Shown here piece after piece: positions 1 through 14,249 of a DNA stretch of 64,000 nucleotides. Under the pieces are notes generated by a model. The model had not been told where the DNA came from and ran no database searches. It worked only from the letters and a program-made list of their open reading frames with translations. Position numbers and translations under genes: made by a program. The stretch comes from Anisakis pegreffii (Eukaryota > Nematoda > Chromadorea > Rhabditida > Anisakidae): contig JAPYMA010003051.1 in assembly GCA_035041965.1 (NCBI GenBank), positions 95,370 through 159,369 of the forward strand, written 5' to 3'. Position 1 is the first letter of the stretch, and the number at the start of each line of letters is the position of its first letter.

Positions 1-194
1 ATCAGATTCAATTTTAAATCATTATCGACCACTCGATCATTTATAATCAGGCATGTTTGAGAGGTTTCCCTTTTGGAAGAAAGAAACACCACAGGATCAG
101 AAACAGTGGCAAGGCTGGCAAAAATAGCAGTTATACTTCAATGAGTGCATAAAACTGTGTGTATACTGTAGCCAGAGAACACGTTCAGTGAGAA

Positions 195-319
195 AAAGTA
201 CTTGAACAGAATGACAGAGAAAAAATTATAGGAGAAGATGCATATTCGGGCATTTTGAGTCAACAGTATACTGTAACCGAGGAGAATATAACTGATGAGC
301 GTGTGAGAAACACGCTCAG
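195..319 (+). CDS. Possible exon at the left edge
   Basis: An open frame (NDREKIIGEDAYSGILSQQY, then TVTEENITDERV) ends at AGG|GTGAGT, a consensus donor. The possible acceptor GAACAG lacks a pyrimidine tract. Protein-like, but short and unconfirmed. Confidence 0.22.
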
Positions 320-1993
320 GGTGAGTGTGTTTGCTGAAAATTCATATTGTTTTTATCATGGGTGCGCAAATGAAGATATACAAATTTATGCAGTGAATTA
401 CATGGAGTCAGGATAAAGGTTACCACTTTCAAATGAATGCATGTGATATTGACTGCATTGGTGCATTAAGTGCAATTGATTTGCAGCGGTTTAGCAAGAC
501 TGTTAAAGATGAATCAGTTCAGCGATCAAAATTTATAATCCGCTTAGAATAGCGAAAGTAACGATGCTCTTCCATCGTTCAGGAAAGACAATTAAGTAAA
601 TCAAATGTAAACACTACCGAAACAACTAAATAAATCTCCATCCCAGACGGACAACTTTTTGGTAGAAAATGGAAACGTTGAAAAGTGAAAATCAGAATTG
701 GAGAAATTTTATATTTTTCTTCAGCTCAATAACCTATGTAGAACCTTGTCCGATACAAAAAATCGACTTCAAAGATCGTTGGATTAATTTGTTTCGGGTT
801 GGACGTTCCCGTGCAGGAATTTCGATTTCGGAGATTTTTTTGGTCTCGCTCTTTAGCATCACGCACTAGTGAAGTTGAGACGTGATAAGGGTCTAGTTCT
901 AGATCAATGAACCGATCGGCAAATGAGATTAAAATAATTAATACCATTCAAATGCGTATGTAAACTGCAACGGCAGCAGTACATTTTGTTAATGATCACA
1001 TGCAAGTCTATTTTTTTCATGTGATCATGTAAACAATAACGCTTAATCTATCAGTTCATCCTTGGAAAGGTGATCTTCCATGCACTGCCCAAATAATTTC
1101 CTTCTGCATCCCATCTAAACTCTTATTCAATATTCTTCATTCAGTTCAAACTTCTTCGTTCAATATTCCCCTCGTTTCACCGAAACCCACTGAACTTCGG
1201 AAATTGAACAATCATAAATAACTTTTTTTTCAAAGAAGATAATTAGGTATGAATAAGGTGGTGCTGAAATGCGAGATGAGACTGAATTTTGCACCATTTC
1301 AACTGCACTGACCAATAAATACAGCCTTAGGCTAAAAAATAACCAATCTCACTGAGTTTTTGATTGATAGAAATGATGGAAGGGAAGATGCAACCTAGTA
1401 TGTGAGAAGGATTTATGTGCTGATTGAATGACGAGCAATCCTTCAAATGGAAGCAATCCCAGTGGAATCACTTCACTTGACGATATGTTCGTTTCATTGC
1501 TTCACTTTTCTTATTCAATAACACTTCTCGTGATGTTTCTATTTCATTAGGATGACAGAAAAAATTTGAAAAAGTTGATATGAGTGAACGCATGGAACAG
1601 GTGGGATGAATTGATATAGGCGAGTGAAAAATATTTGTGAAGGAGGCAAATAAAATCTGATAACGATTCACTGATAAAGGAACGAGGAGATAAAGTAGTG
1701 CTGTTGAAATCTTTCAATGTTATTTATAAGACATAGTGAATATAATGTGATATTGTGTTAGAAGATGGTGCTAAAACGATATGTGATATATGTATGAATG
1801 AATGCTTAACTTTCACATGTACAGATGCGTCGTGTATATCATCAAAATATATTTACTATCAAAGTTTTTCCGTGGAACAGGTGACTGATTTTTAACAAAC
1901 CGAATGTTGTGTGTATGTGCGATTAGATAAATATATCAAGACGGACCAGATATTTTAAAATATCGTCGTTGAGAACGATAAACGTATAACCAG

Positions 1994-2055
1994 GAGCAAG
2001 TGCCGCTGAATCCACAATGAAAACAACATGCTATCCAGAGAATGAAATGTACGAG
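1994..2055 (+). CDS. Candidate small internal exon
   Basis: Between an acceptor ATAACCAG and a donor GTGAGA, 62 bases are open in phase 1 to phase 0 (ASAAESTMKTTCYPENEMYE). Both splice signals fit the consensus moderately. The ATG-started frame 2017-2394 overlaps it, but beyond the donor that frame looks like translated intron. Confidence 0.27.
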
Positions 2056-3212
2056 GTGAGATTAAGTTTTACAGTAAATTCAATGGAACTGAACTGCTCG
2101 CATGTAAATAAAGCTGTATCAAACGGTAACTTAAAGAGTTTTTCACGTCTTGCTATGCGAAATTCCACGAAACTGCACCGGGTTAATAACAAAGCATTCT
2201 TTTCAGTAACAATTTCCTACTGGCAAAAAACTTCCTATTCGAAACAAATTCAGAGTACTAACACCATCATAGCTCATCATTCAATAGCGAAACATCGAAT
2301 TTGTTCGGATAAAGTGAGATGTCGAAATTGGTGGCTTAAAAAAAACCAGCGGCCAAGAGATCCTCTGGATGATAGTGCATATTATGTGGGATAAAGCCCA
2401 CGTGATGCTGAACTGAGTATTCGGGATGAGCGAAATGTAAGAAATCGAAAAAATGCTACGGATTATACTCAAACAGATGGATCAAAGTTGTTCACGCTAT
2501 CCGATTATGACAACAAGAACACTGCTTCATAAAAATCTGAATGGACGCGTGAAGTGCTCAACAAACTGTCTTGACGAAGAGCAACGATGAGGAATGAATG
2601 TTAAAGAATGTAACACAATAAACGGAATTAGAGCTGAATAACTCAAAAAAAGTTTGCTGGATTAATCGTGGACACCATCAAACACTCGAACGAATGCCTC
2701 AAACAATTCATCACAATTCATCACATATTTTAGCTGATCAATTAGTTCGGTCACTAGAACGTTCACTGAGAGCATTAATTTTGCCAAAAACTTGAATCTT
2801 GAACAAACAGATGAACGAACACAGTGTTGGTGGGGTTCGATTGATTCTTTTCTGCTACTTACTGATTGTGTGATTTACTTTAGACAGCTGCTGGCCTAAG
2901 CCACCCGAGCTATAAGCACGGCAAGCAGCTTGCTTGATTTCCACCGTCCACGACATCCCATCAATAATAATAAATACTTCTACTAACAATCAGCAAAACT
3001 ACATGCTCACTATGTTGTGTAATTTCTTTCCTCATACAACCAACCAACCGTACAAATAAATGAACATTTGAATAATTCTCTATTTCAAATTTGTTCATTT
3101 CAAGAATTTCTCTGCATATTCCCAGATTCACTACTCGTGATTTTCCACTTCAAATCACTTAAATTGATCGGTGGATGAATGACATCGCAAAGTAACATCG
3201 CTCAATTGGCCC

Positions 3213-3231
3213 GCAGCAGCAGCAGCAGCAG
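3213..3231. repeat. (CAG)n microsatellite
   Basis: Six CAG triplets, not in a recognisable coding frame. Confidence 0.85.
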
Positions 3232-6200
3232 TAAAAACAGCAAAAACAACTAGATCGCATCGAGCAATCCAATCCCCCATGTTGCATTCATATTAATCAT
3301 TCATTTTCGATCTCATTCGCTTCGCTTCGCTTCACAGAGCAATTTTGTGTGTGCAATTTTTTTTGACTTGAAATTTAGCATCGGAATTTCATGATCAATT
3401 GCTTCTCATGTCTCATTTTGAGAGGCAGAAAAAAATGCTCGAATTGAAGATGTGAATGAGTTATTAAGCCATGCAAGGACACAAAAAAAGGTCTTCGCAG
3501 CAAATGAAATTTTAGAAGAGAGCATCGGGCATACAAAGTTATAATATGACCACATTCGCTACCAGGATTAAGGCCAAAGCGCTGACTCTGTGTGATGGGT
3601 TTCTTAGGTGACGGCTGCTTTCATGGAGCTTTACTTCAGCTATTCTGCAAAATTTATTCATAAAATTCAAGGTTTCCTTCTCGATTCCCACAATAATAAG
3701 AAATAAATCGAAATTCACGCCTCCAGTCAAAAAATCTTCGCTCCCACACCAACGTTTCACTCATTGTGCATGCACTCAGCATGTAACATGAGACCACAAC
3801 GCTTTGTTCTCATTGACACCGACTTCTCACGCTCGTCATGTTTCTTTATAAATAGATCCAAACCAGTCCAACGGAAGATATTCTGATGGATATATCGTTT
3901 CTTCTACTGGTTTCACTTTTTGAGCTGAAATTCGGTTGGAACGATGCAAAAATACGGTATGCCATTCGAACGCTCAGTTTCGACGCATGCAACCTTGCGA
4001 TACGTCGAGAAGGATGAAGTGTCAGAAGCAAGCAAAATGAAATCTGACCGGTGTGCGAACAGGAGAAGTGTAGGAACTCATTGATGTTAGGAAATGTTCT
4101 GGAGAGAGGTCAACTCGATGGGAAATCGAGGCCAGTGGAGGTTTCTCTGGCGTTCCACATGGTACGCGCATTCATACAAGAACTATTATTCTAACAATTA
4201 TCAAAAATCACTGCGATGAAGCAACAGACTCTCGCGGATTTCCAATCGCCATGAAAACAAAACGGACGGATGTCGGAGGAGTATCAGCGAATTTTACAGC
4301 AGCAATTCGTGGCCGAAACATCAAAAATCAAATGAAGCATACACATATATATTTTTAATGGAGCATTCCAGTAGGGCCACTGAATAATACTGAATCGAAC
4401 CAAATAATGCATTCCAAATTGCATCCAATTTGGTCGCCGTCTGAGTATCCGCACGTGCAATATAAATGAACCTAGATATGTTAGTGCTAAACTGGAACAA
4501 AAAACCGAGAACTCACCAGCTGAGACTGATCAAGGAGGGTGAAAACACTCAACAACAACTAAGCAATAACTTTTTTTTCGAGATTTTATTCATGAACTAC
4601 TTCAAACATACAAACTCTGCAGCCATACATAGCTATAATAAAATGTTCATACCACATCAAAAATAATATTAGTCGTTCACTCAAGCTGCTCTTCATTCCT
4701 AATTTCCAGTGAAGGAAAGTGAGCAACAAAAAATTTCAGAATGGGTTTGAAATTGGAATGGGAGATAAATTAGATTCGAACTCATACGATGAGCAAAGAA
4801 ATAAGGAGCTTGTCATTCTAGCCGAGCAGTGAAATGGCAGTAAATGAAAAGAGCTGGATGGAGAAATTTATAAGCAGCAAATTAGTTGTTTATTGATCCG
4901 TCGTTAGGATGTTGCTACTGATCCGCAAAAAATTTCATGGTTCAAATTCTGCTGCACGTTCTCATTTAAAAAAAAGAAATAATCAAATTCTAATGGATCA
5001 TTTAAAATGTATTAAACGGCCATACGAATATATTATTACATATAATTAGACGATTTGTCTGGCGAAAGCACTATCACATCAACATTCATAATACTGTCAT
5101 CATTGTCGTCAATAGCTCTAGTTATATATAGATAGGTTTTTTTATAGATAGAGATTTTCAGACCTAAGGTCTGGCTGGAGCTCAGGGAAAACGTGAAGCA
5201 ACTTCTAGTATATCTAACGAATTCAAGTCCTTTCCTTAGAGGCGACGAAATGCCCCAGAACGTCCATGTATCAAGCGATACGAATATATCAAAGACGATC
5301 CAAATAGAAAACGCCAGAATGTCCACACATCTGAGTGCATGAATGCTGTCAATAGAGCGGTTATCTTTTACGTACATAAATGATTAATAAAGGCAATTTT
5401 GATGAACTGAAAGTACACAATTTCATATCTTATCATGAAATTGATTAGCACAATATCTTTACTGGCATTAATATGGACACAAATACGAGATGTGCTCATA
5501 AAAACAAGAGTGATCACATTAAGATCACTAAGAGCTGAAAGAACTCGAGATGATGACAACGAAGTAACCACTCGTGGCTTGATTCAAACGCTGTCTCTCA
5601 ATTGATGCCATTCTCGAGTGCTTAACGTTGTCGTTGTGTTTTTCTGAGTGATTTTGCTCACTTTAATGCTTGCTGTTCATATTTTATTCCTCTCTTCATA
5701 TGCGTGTGCTGTACACTTCTTAGGCATCTGTTAGTTTGTCGTATATCCATCCATCCATCCCAGTGTCAGACTTATATCCCAGTTAAACTACTCTACTATT
5801 ACGAAGGAATGAATGTTTGGTGTTGTTGTTTGTGAATAGCCTTCACGAATCAATAGCAAGCCTCAACAAGCCAGCAACTAGAAAGCATGCATGAAAAAAA
5901 CAACAACCAACCTACTAACTCACTGGGGCTGGCTACTCATTCTCGTCTCTCTTATCATGCTTTAGTCAAATTGAATAATGCTTATAACACACATATTGCC
6001 AGATATATACGCCAACGATGTTCTGTTCTCATTTGGTAGATATTTGGATGAATGTGTTTAAAGCGACCGAAATGGATGGGATGGATATTCCCCAGATTAT
6101 TCCCATAGGAAATGAAGTCGTTCTCGATTCTTGATGAACTAATAAAAAATAAACGAAATAATGAATGTACTAATACTTCAACGAACTATTTCAACAACAA

Positions 6201-7890
6201 ATGACCATGAAATGACTGCTCGAATTAAGCAAGCGGATGAATCAATGCATATTGAGCCTCTTCACTGGCTGATAATGATGACTGCTAGCGTCTTAGTTCT
6301 CCGAATTGAAGAGAATATTTATTCAGCTGTATGCTCGATTGATTATCATTTGGTTGGTTGCAATAGCAACAAAATATGGATCAGAAAGCATTTATCAAAG
6401 TCTCACATGAGTGTCTGCATGTGCTCGCTCTTTCTGAATGTTTTCTCTGCTGACCATTTGATCTCACGAGCAGAGGTATTTTTAAAAACTTTCAGTATGT
6501 TTATAGAGAATTTTTGAATTTTGGATTGCTGCATCTTGAATATGGTATACGTGCACTGAATGATTGATTCGCCTTTTTTTAACGGCTTATATCATCGTGC
6601 GAATATATCTTCCCGAGCCTCTAACTCGCTCATTTCATTCAGTAAAAAAGAATGAACAGGATCAATAGTCAGTCTATGACTAAGCCAAGTTCAAAAAGCT
6701 TTCATGGTTCCTGCGGCAAGTGATCATCGAAAAAAAAGAGCTCAAGTGCCTGAATTTGGTATTTGAAAGCCAAACAAACAGTGAAAGAGGACGGAAGAGC
6801 GATTTGGACGAGCAAAACTTATGCAAGCATACAGGCGATTTTCGTTCAGTTAGCAGGTCTTAGTAGCCAATTTTAATATGGCAAACCGCAATAAGACAGT
6901 GGGCACCATCAAATGAACGAAATGAATTTGAGGAAAGCAGTTATAGTTATAGGTTTTGGTTCATTTCATTGGGAACGCAATAATAATAATACTACTTCAA
7001 AGACGATGTGATCGGATAGCGTACATAGCGATAGCAATATTTAATTTGTGTTCGTTTGATAATTCGTTGTCGTGTTCAATGTCTGTCTGCTTCGACGACT
7101 GTTATAATGGATGAAAAAGCAGGAAATGTTGGTAAAAGGTAAAAGAATCGAAATTAATTCCGAGTAAATTGAACCCATTTGCTTTGATGAGATTTTTTAC
7201 GAATGCACTTTTGTGATGAGCCAATCAATAAATCCATGAAATACCACTCTGAATTGCTGCTATGACGATTTTTTGAATCCGTCGAGTGTGGCAATAAAAA
7301 TGAAGGTGATCGTCATGAAAGCTTATTGCATATTAAGAATTCTTGCCGCATGAATACAATTCAAGTGAATTACAGAAATTATGCTATGCAAAGGAAGAAA
7401 TTGAAAAGTCATTGAAGCAATGCATTGAGTGCTCATTTTGAATGATATCTTTAATTCGATCACTAAATTTACCGCACAAAGCAATGCATTATTCCATTAA
7501 CTCACCAATTTAATTCGACAACTACAAAAGTTACTTCTTCGATCATACGATCACATTCTATGGAAATACTCTCGCTTATATTCTCTCAGCTCCTTTCATT
7601 ATCACTATATCAAGTACTCCAATACCTCACAATTTATTTACAAATCACTGATCATGATAGTTTTTTTAATTTATTTGGGATGAATCATGAAGATGCATGA
7701 AGAAAAAAGGTTTTCGAAACAATTTGACTTGTGAGCGATTGATACTGAGGCATGAGCAGACAATCTGCTAAAAATAGCCGTTTATAGACGGGATCATATG
7801 ATTGTAAGTATATCAAATGGAATGTACACTCCATAATGCTATTGGATTATTTTAACGTTCCAATAACGAACAACTATAAATGACGACCTT

Positions 7891-8058
7891 ATGACGAAGC
7901 TAATCAAAAGCAAAATCAAGAAATCGTTTCGTCGTGACCGCAAACAAAACATACCGAAACCACGGTGCCAGCAGCTTCTGACCTTCCTGTTTTTCAGGCG
8001 AACCGTCCAAAGAACCGTTCTCTCAAAAACTGAGGGCTGCTTCAGACAAAGCCCGTAG
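7891..8058 (+). CDS. Short basic open frame (55 residues), possible first exon
   Basis: ATG at 7891 opens 55 codons to TAG at 8056-8058 in a GC-richer patch. The start is strongly basic (MTKLIKSKIKKSFRRDRKQN), like a nuclear-localisation segment. A GTGCCAG at about 7961 could serve as a donor. The opposite strand also has a longer open frame (7839-8078), so the coding strand is uncertain. Confidence 0.28.
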   Translation: MTKLIKSKIKKSFRRDRKQNIPKPRCQQLLTFLFFRRTVQRTVLSKTEGCFRQSP

Positions 8059-10443
8059 AATGTTAAATTAAGAGGCAAATATCTGACATCGTTAATTAGG
8101 AATTCATTCTACTGGGGATTAGAAGGGGACAGGCAAGCCTAACAGATAAAAGCAGTGCGGCGGCGCACAACGACTCATTTTCTTTTCGTGAGCCATCTAG
8201 TTCGCTTAATTTCATACTGACGAACGCATGCTTCTTCTCCAGCAAATTGACGCACCCGTTCATCTTCGTATTACATCAATTAGTCATTGCGTGTAGCATA
8301 CATAAATTACTCAAACGGTACCAAAAGACTAGAGAATATATGTCTTCGTTTCGGCACAAATTTGATTGCAACGCAAAAGTAACTATTACGAGATCAAATG
8401 ATCAATCGAACAGACAATTGCTGCTATCCAATAGGAGGCAATGATCCTGATTGTGAGCTTAAAGCTTAAATCCGAATGTGAAAACGCTTAGAACACGATT
8501 TGGGAGGATCGATGGTATTGTGCACTCAAGAATATGCGAAATGGATGTGGCGGAACCGCAGTTGAAACGCATCATTAATAGTGTTATAGGGTAGAGCATA
8601 ATGTAGAGTAATTAGAAATACCGACTGGATAAGCAATTGATGGCCTCCGATTGAACTTGATCTTGTTGAGTTACTCAACGAAAAACTAATTCATTAAGAT
8701 GTAATCTTACAGGGTGGACAGTTGCTAGTATTCAGCCTCAACAAAAACGAATATAATGTTTTCGCATTGATAAAGCTAATCGTAAAATGTTTTTGAGCAA
8801 TCGTTGACAAATTATCTTATCTTACATTTCAACAGCGTACACTGACTATGAGAGTGAACAAGCGAGATTAACGCCGACATTCATATGAGTTCATTAGATT
8901 ACATTTCGTTCAGATGTGCTCAGTTCCGATGAATGCCATTTCCATACGGCACGACCGAGAGTCGAGTTACATAATCGATAGAGCGGAAGAACTGGGTGAA
9001 TGAGATCGAATTCAGGATGAATGATAATCGCTAGCGATTACCTCTGTTGTCATTTCTGACTCGGCATATACAACACACCAAACGGATGCTTTTCTTCTAT
9101 TAAAACAAAATCAATTTCTGTGTCCGAAACATCTTCATCACACGATAACTTTCGAAAAAAAACATCTGCAATTGAATTTGTAGAAATAAATTAGGTGATA
9201 GAATTGATGTGTTCAGTTCAATATCATTGAACAAGAAGCAGATATCATTCAATACTAACAGTGATACACCGACTGACATACATCTCTGAGTGTTTCAATA
9301 TGTTGTTCATGAGAATTTTTGAGTGAGAACTTTTTTGTGTCAAAATTTTTTGGGTGGTACTTTCGAGCAAACTATTCAATTCGTTGAATGACTTATGAAG
9401 ATGATGTGGCTAGCGACTGTTAAGAAAAGTTGATTAGGAGCATGAAATTCGCTTTAGTGGATGTCGTTAGTTGGATTTTGACGACGAAGCCAGCAATTTA
9501 TTGACAACACAGAAAATATTGCACAGATATACTTATGTGCAGGCACACATTCATTATTCTCATGGGGTTGGCTGTTCATAAGACATCTTGCTGCACTCTG
9601 TGGATGGGAATTGGCCAATCTATGAAGCGATCAAGACGAGAATGAACTAAGCTGATGACTTGAAGAAAAAATGAGAAGACGGTGATGAGTATAGCAATCC
9701 AAATTAACAGCAGCAATTTGAAGCGATTAAAACAGCTTTCATAAATTAGTAACATCTTTTACGAGAACTGTTATCTTCTTGTTGATGATCATGTCGATTG
9801 TTTTGAAGGTTATCCATAGGTTTGCATCGAAAAACATATTTATGCAATATCAATCGCATTGTGTATGCTACAAGAACAGTCTTGCTTTCGATTAGGAGCT
9901 TATAAAATGAACCGAAAAAGGCCTTTTCATGGTGCTCAGTTCATCACCAAAATTATTTTGGGCAAAATTTTCAATTGTTCAGGTGAACTCTTCAGTCATC
10001 ATGTTCACTTTGTCTGTTAAGTTATTCTTATTCTAATCAGTAAGATATTCAAGTGGATGAAAAACTGGAACCAATGGACAAACAAGAGCATGAAAACCGA
10101 GACTGATAGCGCAATAATATAAATTCACTGGTGATAGGTGATAAGCACATGCTGCATTACCCATTAATTTGTACACTTTTATTTTGTATACTTCGTTTGA
10201 ATTTCACTTCGCCTTCTTCACTAATTCAGTGAATTAACGGAAATGTGATGCAAACTGACAAAAAAAATGGATAAGTGAATTTTGGTGCAGCTAAGTGCGT
10301 TTGGCTATTTCATGTGAGCATTAGTCAAGAAGGTTCATTTGTAAATGGACGTTGAGACTCTGAATTGATCGATCGAGATAGCTAGCTTTCAAGTACATCC
10401 GTTCATTTGAAAATACATCCGTTTGAAAATTCAATTTTTGCAG

Positions 10444-10689
10444 GCCACACACTTGTGGTTGGCTTTAGCGAGCAGTTTCCACTAGAAACTCTCAATCGAT
10501 CCTCTCTAAAGTCACGAGCAATTGCAACTAGAACAACAAAAAAAACGAATCTGTTCCTCCCCAATTTGAAGTTCATTTCTAATTGTGAGAATATTATTTT
10601 CAATTTCATTGAACAAGAATCGTGTATGGTCGCTCAGATATTATGTTTGCACTCGAAGAAGCTTTCTGGATCTGATATGATCAGCTGAG
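10444..10689 (+). CDS. Candidate exon, unknown product
   Basis: A good acceptor (AATTTTTGCAG) precedes an open frame beginning HTLVVGFSEQFPLETLNRSS and running to TGA at about 10689. The first 40 codons are protein-like; the later part is AT-rich. No homologue recognised; low confidence. Confidence 0.22.
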
Positions 10690-11540
10690 TCAGGACCACT
10701 TCTACGGTCAGCGACTGCTTGTTGAGATTATAGGAGAAATCTTCCAGGAAGCTGGAGAGAAGTCAGTATCATAATAGGAGTTGAGAGGGATTGATAACGA
10801 TATGAACGGATACAATTTGAAAGGATATAATTTGTGAAGATTGCGTTGAGTGCAACCATCGAATTGATAACGATAGTCCATCGTTGGGCAGGAGTTTGAC
10901 AGTAATAAAGTGATAACAGCGCTGAACTGCATGGACGAGAAATATTGATAAACACATGGTCGGTGGCAAGATCAATGAAACTTATGAAGTTATGTGCGAT
11001 GATGAATGATCGAATTGGTTTACATTACACTGCGTATATTACATACACATACACACACACTCTGACTTGTTTATTTTATAGTGAGCATTTGGATTATGGC
11101 AAAAATTTCATTAGCAATTATCATCTTGACTGAATATCATTAAAAATCTCATGAACGCAATGAAAACGGTATCGATTTTACGGTCTAATTAAAATGCGGA
11201 CGGAAAAAAACAACGGAAAACAAAAATGCAAATGCCATTTTTTAGGGTAGCTATGTAAGTACTATGTGTGGTAGGAAGTTCCCGAGCAGCCACACTGGCA
11301 AACTAATATGATGGAAGGTGGAGGCGAACGTTTTTATTCTGAATAAAAATGTTGATTTTGATTCGAGTTATGGAACTTTAAAATTCTGTGTCTAACTGCC
11401 CAATGACTTTCCACCATAGCTAAGAGAACCCAGCAATGAAATTTTCTCATCTCTATGGATACTTCTTAAGGCAATAGTCGTAAAAGTCCGGTAAGTGCCC
11501 AAAAGCCGTGAATTTCATAACCTGAAAAACACTGAAGAAT

Positions 11541-11831
11541 CATGTTGATCTACACTGGGGTATCCTACGCATACTGACGAACACAAATCAACTGGATGTG
11601 GTCAGAGATACAGCATTCGAATCTGATATCCGATCGGGACATATTACGATCATATTCAACATTCTCAGAAACATCTTATTGGATCACTCAAATTTACTCA
11701 TTCGGCGGTTGTTGAGACGTCTTAAAATACAACACAATTTAGCACGAGTGATTGATGAGCTGCAGCTATTGCTCTCACCATCACAATCGAAACATTTTGG
11801 TCTGAACACAGCAGCGATAAGGAAAAACTGA
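11541..11831 (+). CDS. Candidate exon, Leu-rich helical segment, unknown product
   Basis: Open frame from just after a TGA (11523) to a TGA at 11829, with a helical Leu/Arg-rich stretch (NLLIRRLLRRLKIQHNLARV) followed by a polar end (SPSQSKHFGLN). No clean acceptor was found, so the start is approximate. The antisense frames are interrupted. It could be a terminal exon; nothing ties it to the candidate at 14250. Confidence 0.27.
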   Translation, partial: HVDLHWGILRILTNTNQLDVVRDTAFESDIRSGHITIIFNILRNILLDHSNLLIRRLLRRLKIQHNLARVIDELQLLLSPSQSKHFGLNTAAIRKN

Positions 11832-13413
11832 AATTGAAAGCTAATTCACTAATTATTTCATCAGCAACTCTCTGGGAGGTTATCACATTTTTTCAGCACC
11901 ATCAGTATCTGTGTTAAATGCTTTGAAATTATTCGATCGAGTGGAACTTCACTGATCATGTGTGATGTGCTTTTCTCAGCCAGAAGTTTACTTACTCTAC
12001 GATGGCGTATGTGGGATGGGATGGGATAGTTGAATGAATGGATATTCATTCTGTTTGTGATATTGAATCGTTTGTGACAACTACTGAAAAGTTAGCTATC
12101 AGCTGCGTAAACAAACATGTAAATGCTTCAACAAGATCGCTCGCTAGTAATCATAATCATAAGCTGTCATCAGTGTGTTGTTATTATTAAACAGATCGGT
12201 ACGTTATCGCTTAGGCTGAAAGTACTGCTATTCGCCATTGAAACGTGTTGTGGTGTGGCTTCGAATAGAATTGATCGTGAGCATAAAGTGAACACAAATG
12301 AACACAATTACATTCTCTGACGATTGCTGCTGTTGCTAAACCCAACTTGTTGCGAAGCGATAATCGCAAGTCATCGCATTTACTAAATTATATCCGAAGC
12401 GCAACTAAACGCTGTTTGAGCGAGTTTGGTGGGTTGGTTGGTTATTTCATTGAAAGTGCTTTCAACGTGGAATTGATTGAACGGAGTTTCGCTTTTTTCG
12501 CTCTGTTTCATTGAGTTGTTAACATTTTGAGGTTCCACTTCTTTTAGACTTTTTTTCATTGTATCATTAAATATCCGTCCAGTTGCTACTAATCACTCAA
12601 CTCATTTTTGCACTCTGTTACATCTTTATATTATCCACTAAAATACCCACAAAAAAGTTTTTCATAGAAACTGCTACTCTATTGTACAGAAGACTTATTG
12701 AGAAGGGACAAAAATGAGAAGCGATTCACACTCACAAGCGATTATCGCTCATCAAGCAAAATGCATTATTGCATAACTGAGCGATTCTACGCGCTCGCAC
12801 AGTCAACTACGATTAATCGCACGGTAATGTGAGTGATGAGCAGTTTGTGGTCGTCAGATCAAGTAGAATCATCGCCAAATCACCAAATTCTTAGATCACA
12901 GATCAACAGAAGAGACTAAATAAACAAACGCAATGAAAGAAAGAATCACTGGTGCTCAAGTAGGAAACAACCGGAAGAAGATGACAAGGCAACAGAAAAC
13001 GGCAGCCTAAAAATAGAATAATAACAACAACAAAACAGAAGGAACGGATAACAGAAGGTGCTAGATAAAATACGGAATGTGCTATTTTATAAGGCAATGT
13101 GGAAATAAACAACCAAATCAGTTGAAATCAGTGTCCCAAGCAGTCGTCACCGTCTTATGAAGGATACTGTGAAAGCGCAAAATAATACGCAATCAACAAT
13201 TCCATTAATGTCGAAGACAGCAGTATCGTGCGAATCGCAATAGACGTAAACGAAAGGAAGTGTTATGAAGGAACTGCGATTCGAAACCAAAACGATACGC
13301 ACACACTCACTATTAGAAAGATCAATTATGTATGTGCATGGAAAGGGGAATTGGAAATGGAAACGAAATGAAACGAAATGAAATAAAAATAAAATTTGCG
13401 ATGAGACGGCGAC

Positions 13414-13529
13414 ATTGAGCGAATAACATTGAGAAAAGTACGAAGATAGTGCTCCATTAGGCGAGTGCATGACTGGAGTGGGATGCCAGCCAGTTAATGT
13501 GCTATGTCGCATTTCGGAGAATTTTCCTT
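13414..13529 (-). CDS. Candidate internal exon, unknown product
   Basis: After the acceptor GCTATTTTTAG, 2 + 114 bases are open in phase 1 and read GKFSEMRHSTLTGWHPTPVM, then HSPNGALSS; a GTCGCC donor could end it at 13414. The composition is protein-like and distinct from the Phe/Leu-rich flanks. It lies inside a 147-codon open frame (13147-13590) of which the remainder looks like translated AT-rich intron. Confidence 0.33.
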
Positions 13530-14249
13530 CTAAAAATAGCGCAATGGAAATCGAACGGTAATTGAAAAACGAGCAAATAAATAGGCTCAATCATTCATTA
13601 ATATTTTTTTTGGAGTTGAAATGCTCGACGCATGTCATTCATTCATAGTGGTGAGCGCATAGTCAGTTATTGGTAGTTGTTGTTTAGAGAAGATGAATGC
13701 AAAAGTTAAGAGTACACAAAAATGGTTGGTGGATGGAATGAATGACGAGTGATTCTGAAAATGCATGAAACGATGCATGAGACACTCGGAAGGCATAAGA
13801 GAGCAGTCAACAATTTGGCTACTGAATGAAGAGATCCATTTGCCGCAGGTGCTGCTGAGCTCTACAGTTAATGAGACGGATTAATACCATCATGCTTCCA
13901 TTTTTTGAATCATAGCTTTCAAAAGTTTTTTGGAATGGAATGAAATGAAAAAGTTTCTCTGGAAGTTTTTTGCACAAAATTTATTTCATTCAGTTTCCTT
14001 TCCAATTTAGTTCTCGAAAATGAACTACAATCGTCAACGCCGAGCAATACACTACTCTGTAAGCAGTAAATTCTGAATATTTTATCAAAATGAGTGGAAA
14101 CTCAAATGCTTTTTTTCACGCTTATACTTGTCTAACGTCCAATCTATTTCCTGGCTTTCCAAATAGCAATCACAAGTTGACAACATGGCAGTTTTCAATA
14201 ATGCATGCAAATATGGAAGGCTGAATTCGATTTGGTTTGACTTGTGCAG

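Larger units (their letters stand above)
320..7890. other. Gene-poor AT-rich stretch
   Basis: Apart from the small exon candidate at 1994 and simple repeats, I see no supported gene. Open frames at 2017-2394, 4466-4666, 5036-5377 and 6161-6517 have AT-driven composition and no convincing splice context. Could be intergenic or a long intron. Confidence 0.5.
8059..13413. other. Gene-poor AT-rich stretch with two weak exon candidates
   Basis: Only the plus-strand candidates at 10444 and 11541 stand out. Otherwise no homologous coding, RNA gene or mobile element was recognised. Confidence 0.45.

Noticed and set aside
2017..2394. 125-codon plus-strand open frame
   Set aside because: Beyond the GTGAGA donor at 2056 the composition is AT-driven and not protein-like; only the small exon was kept.
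6161..6517. 118-codon plus-strand open frame
   Set aside because: No splice context, no recognisable motif, and a length that can occur by chance in 64 kb.
13147..13590. 147-codon minus-strand open frame taken whole
   Set aside because: Only about 38 codons behind a TTTTTAG acceptor look protein-like; the rest is Phe/Leu/Ser-rich translation of TTC/TTT-rich DNA.
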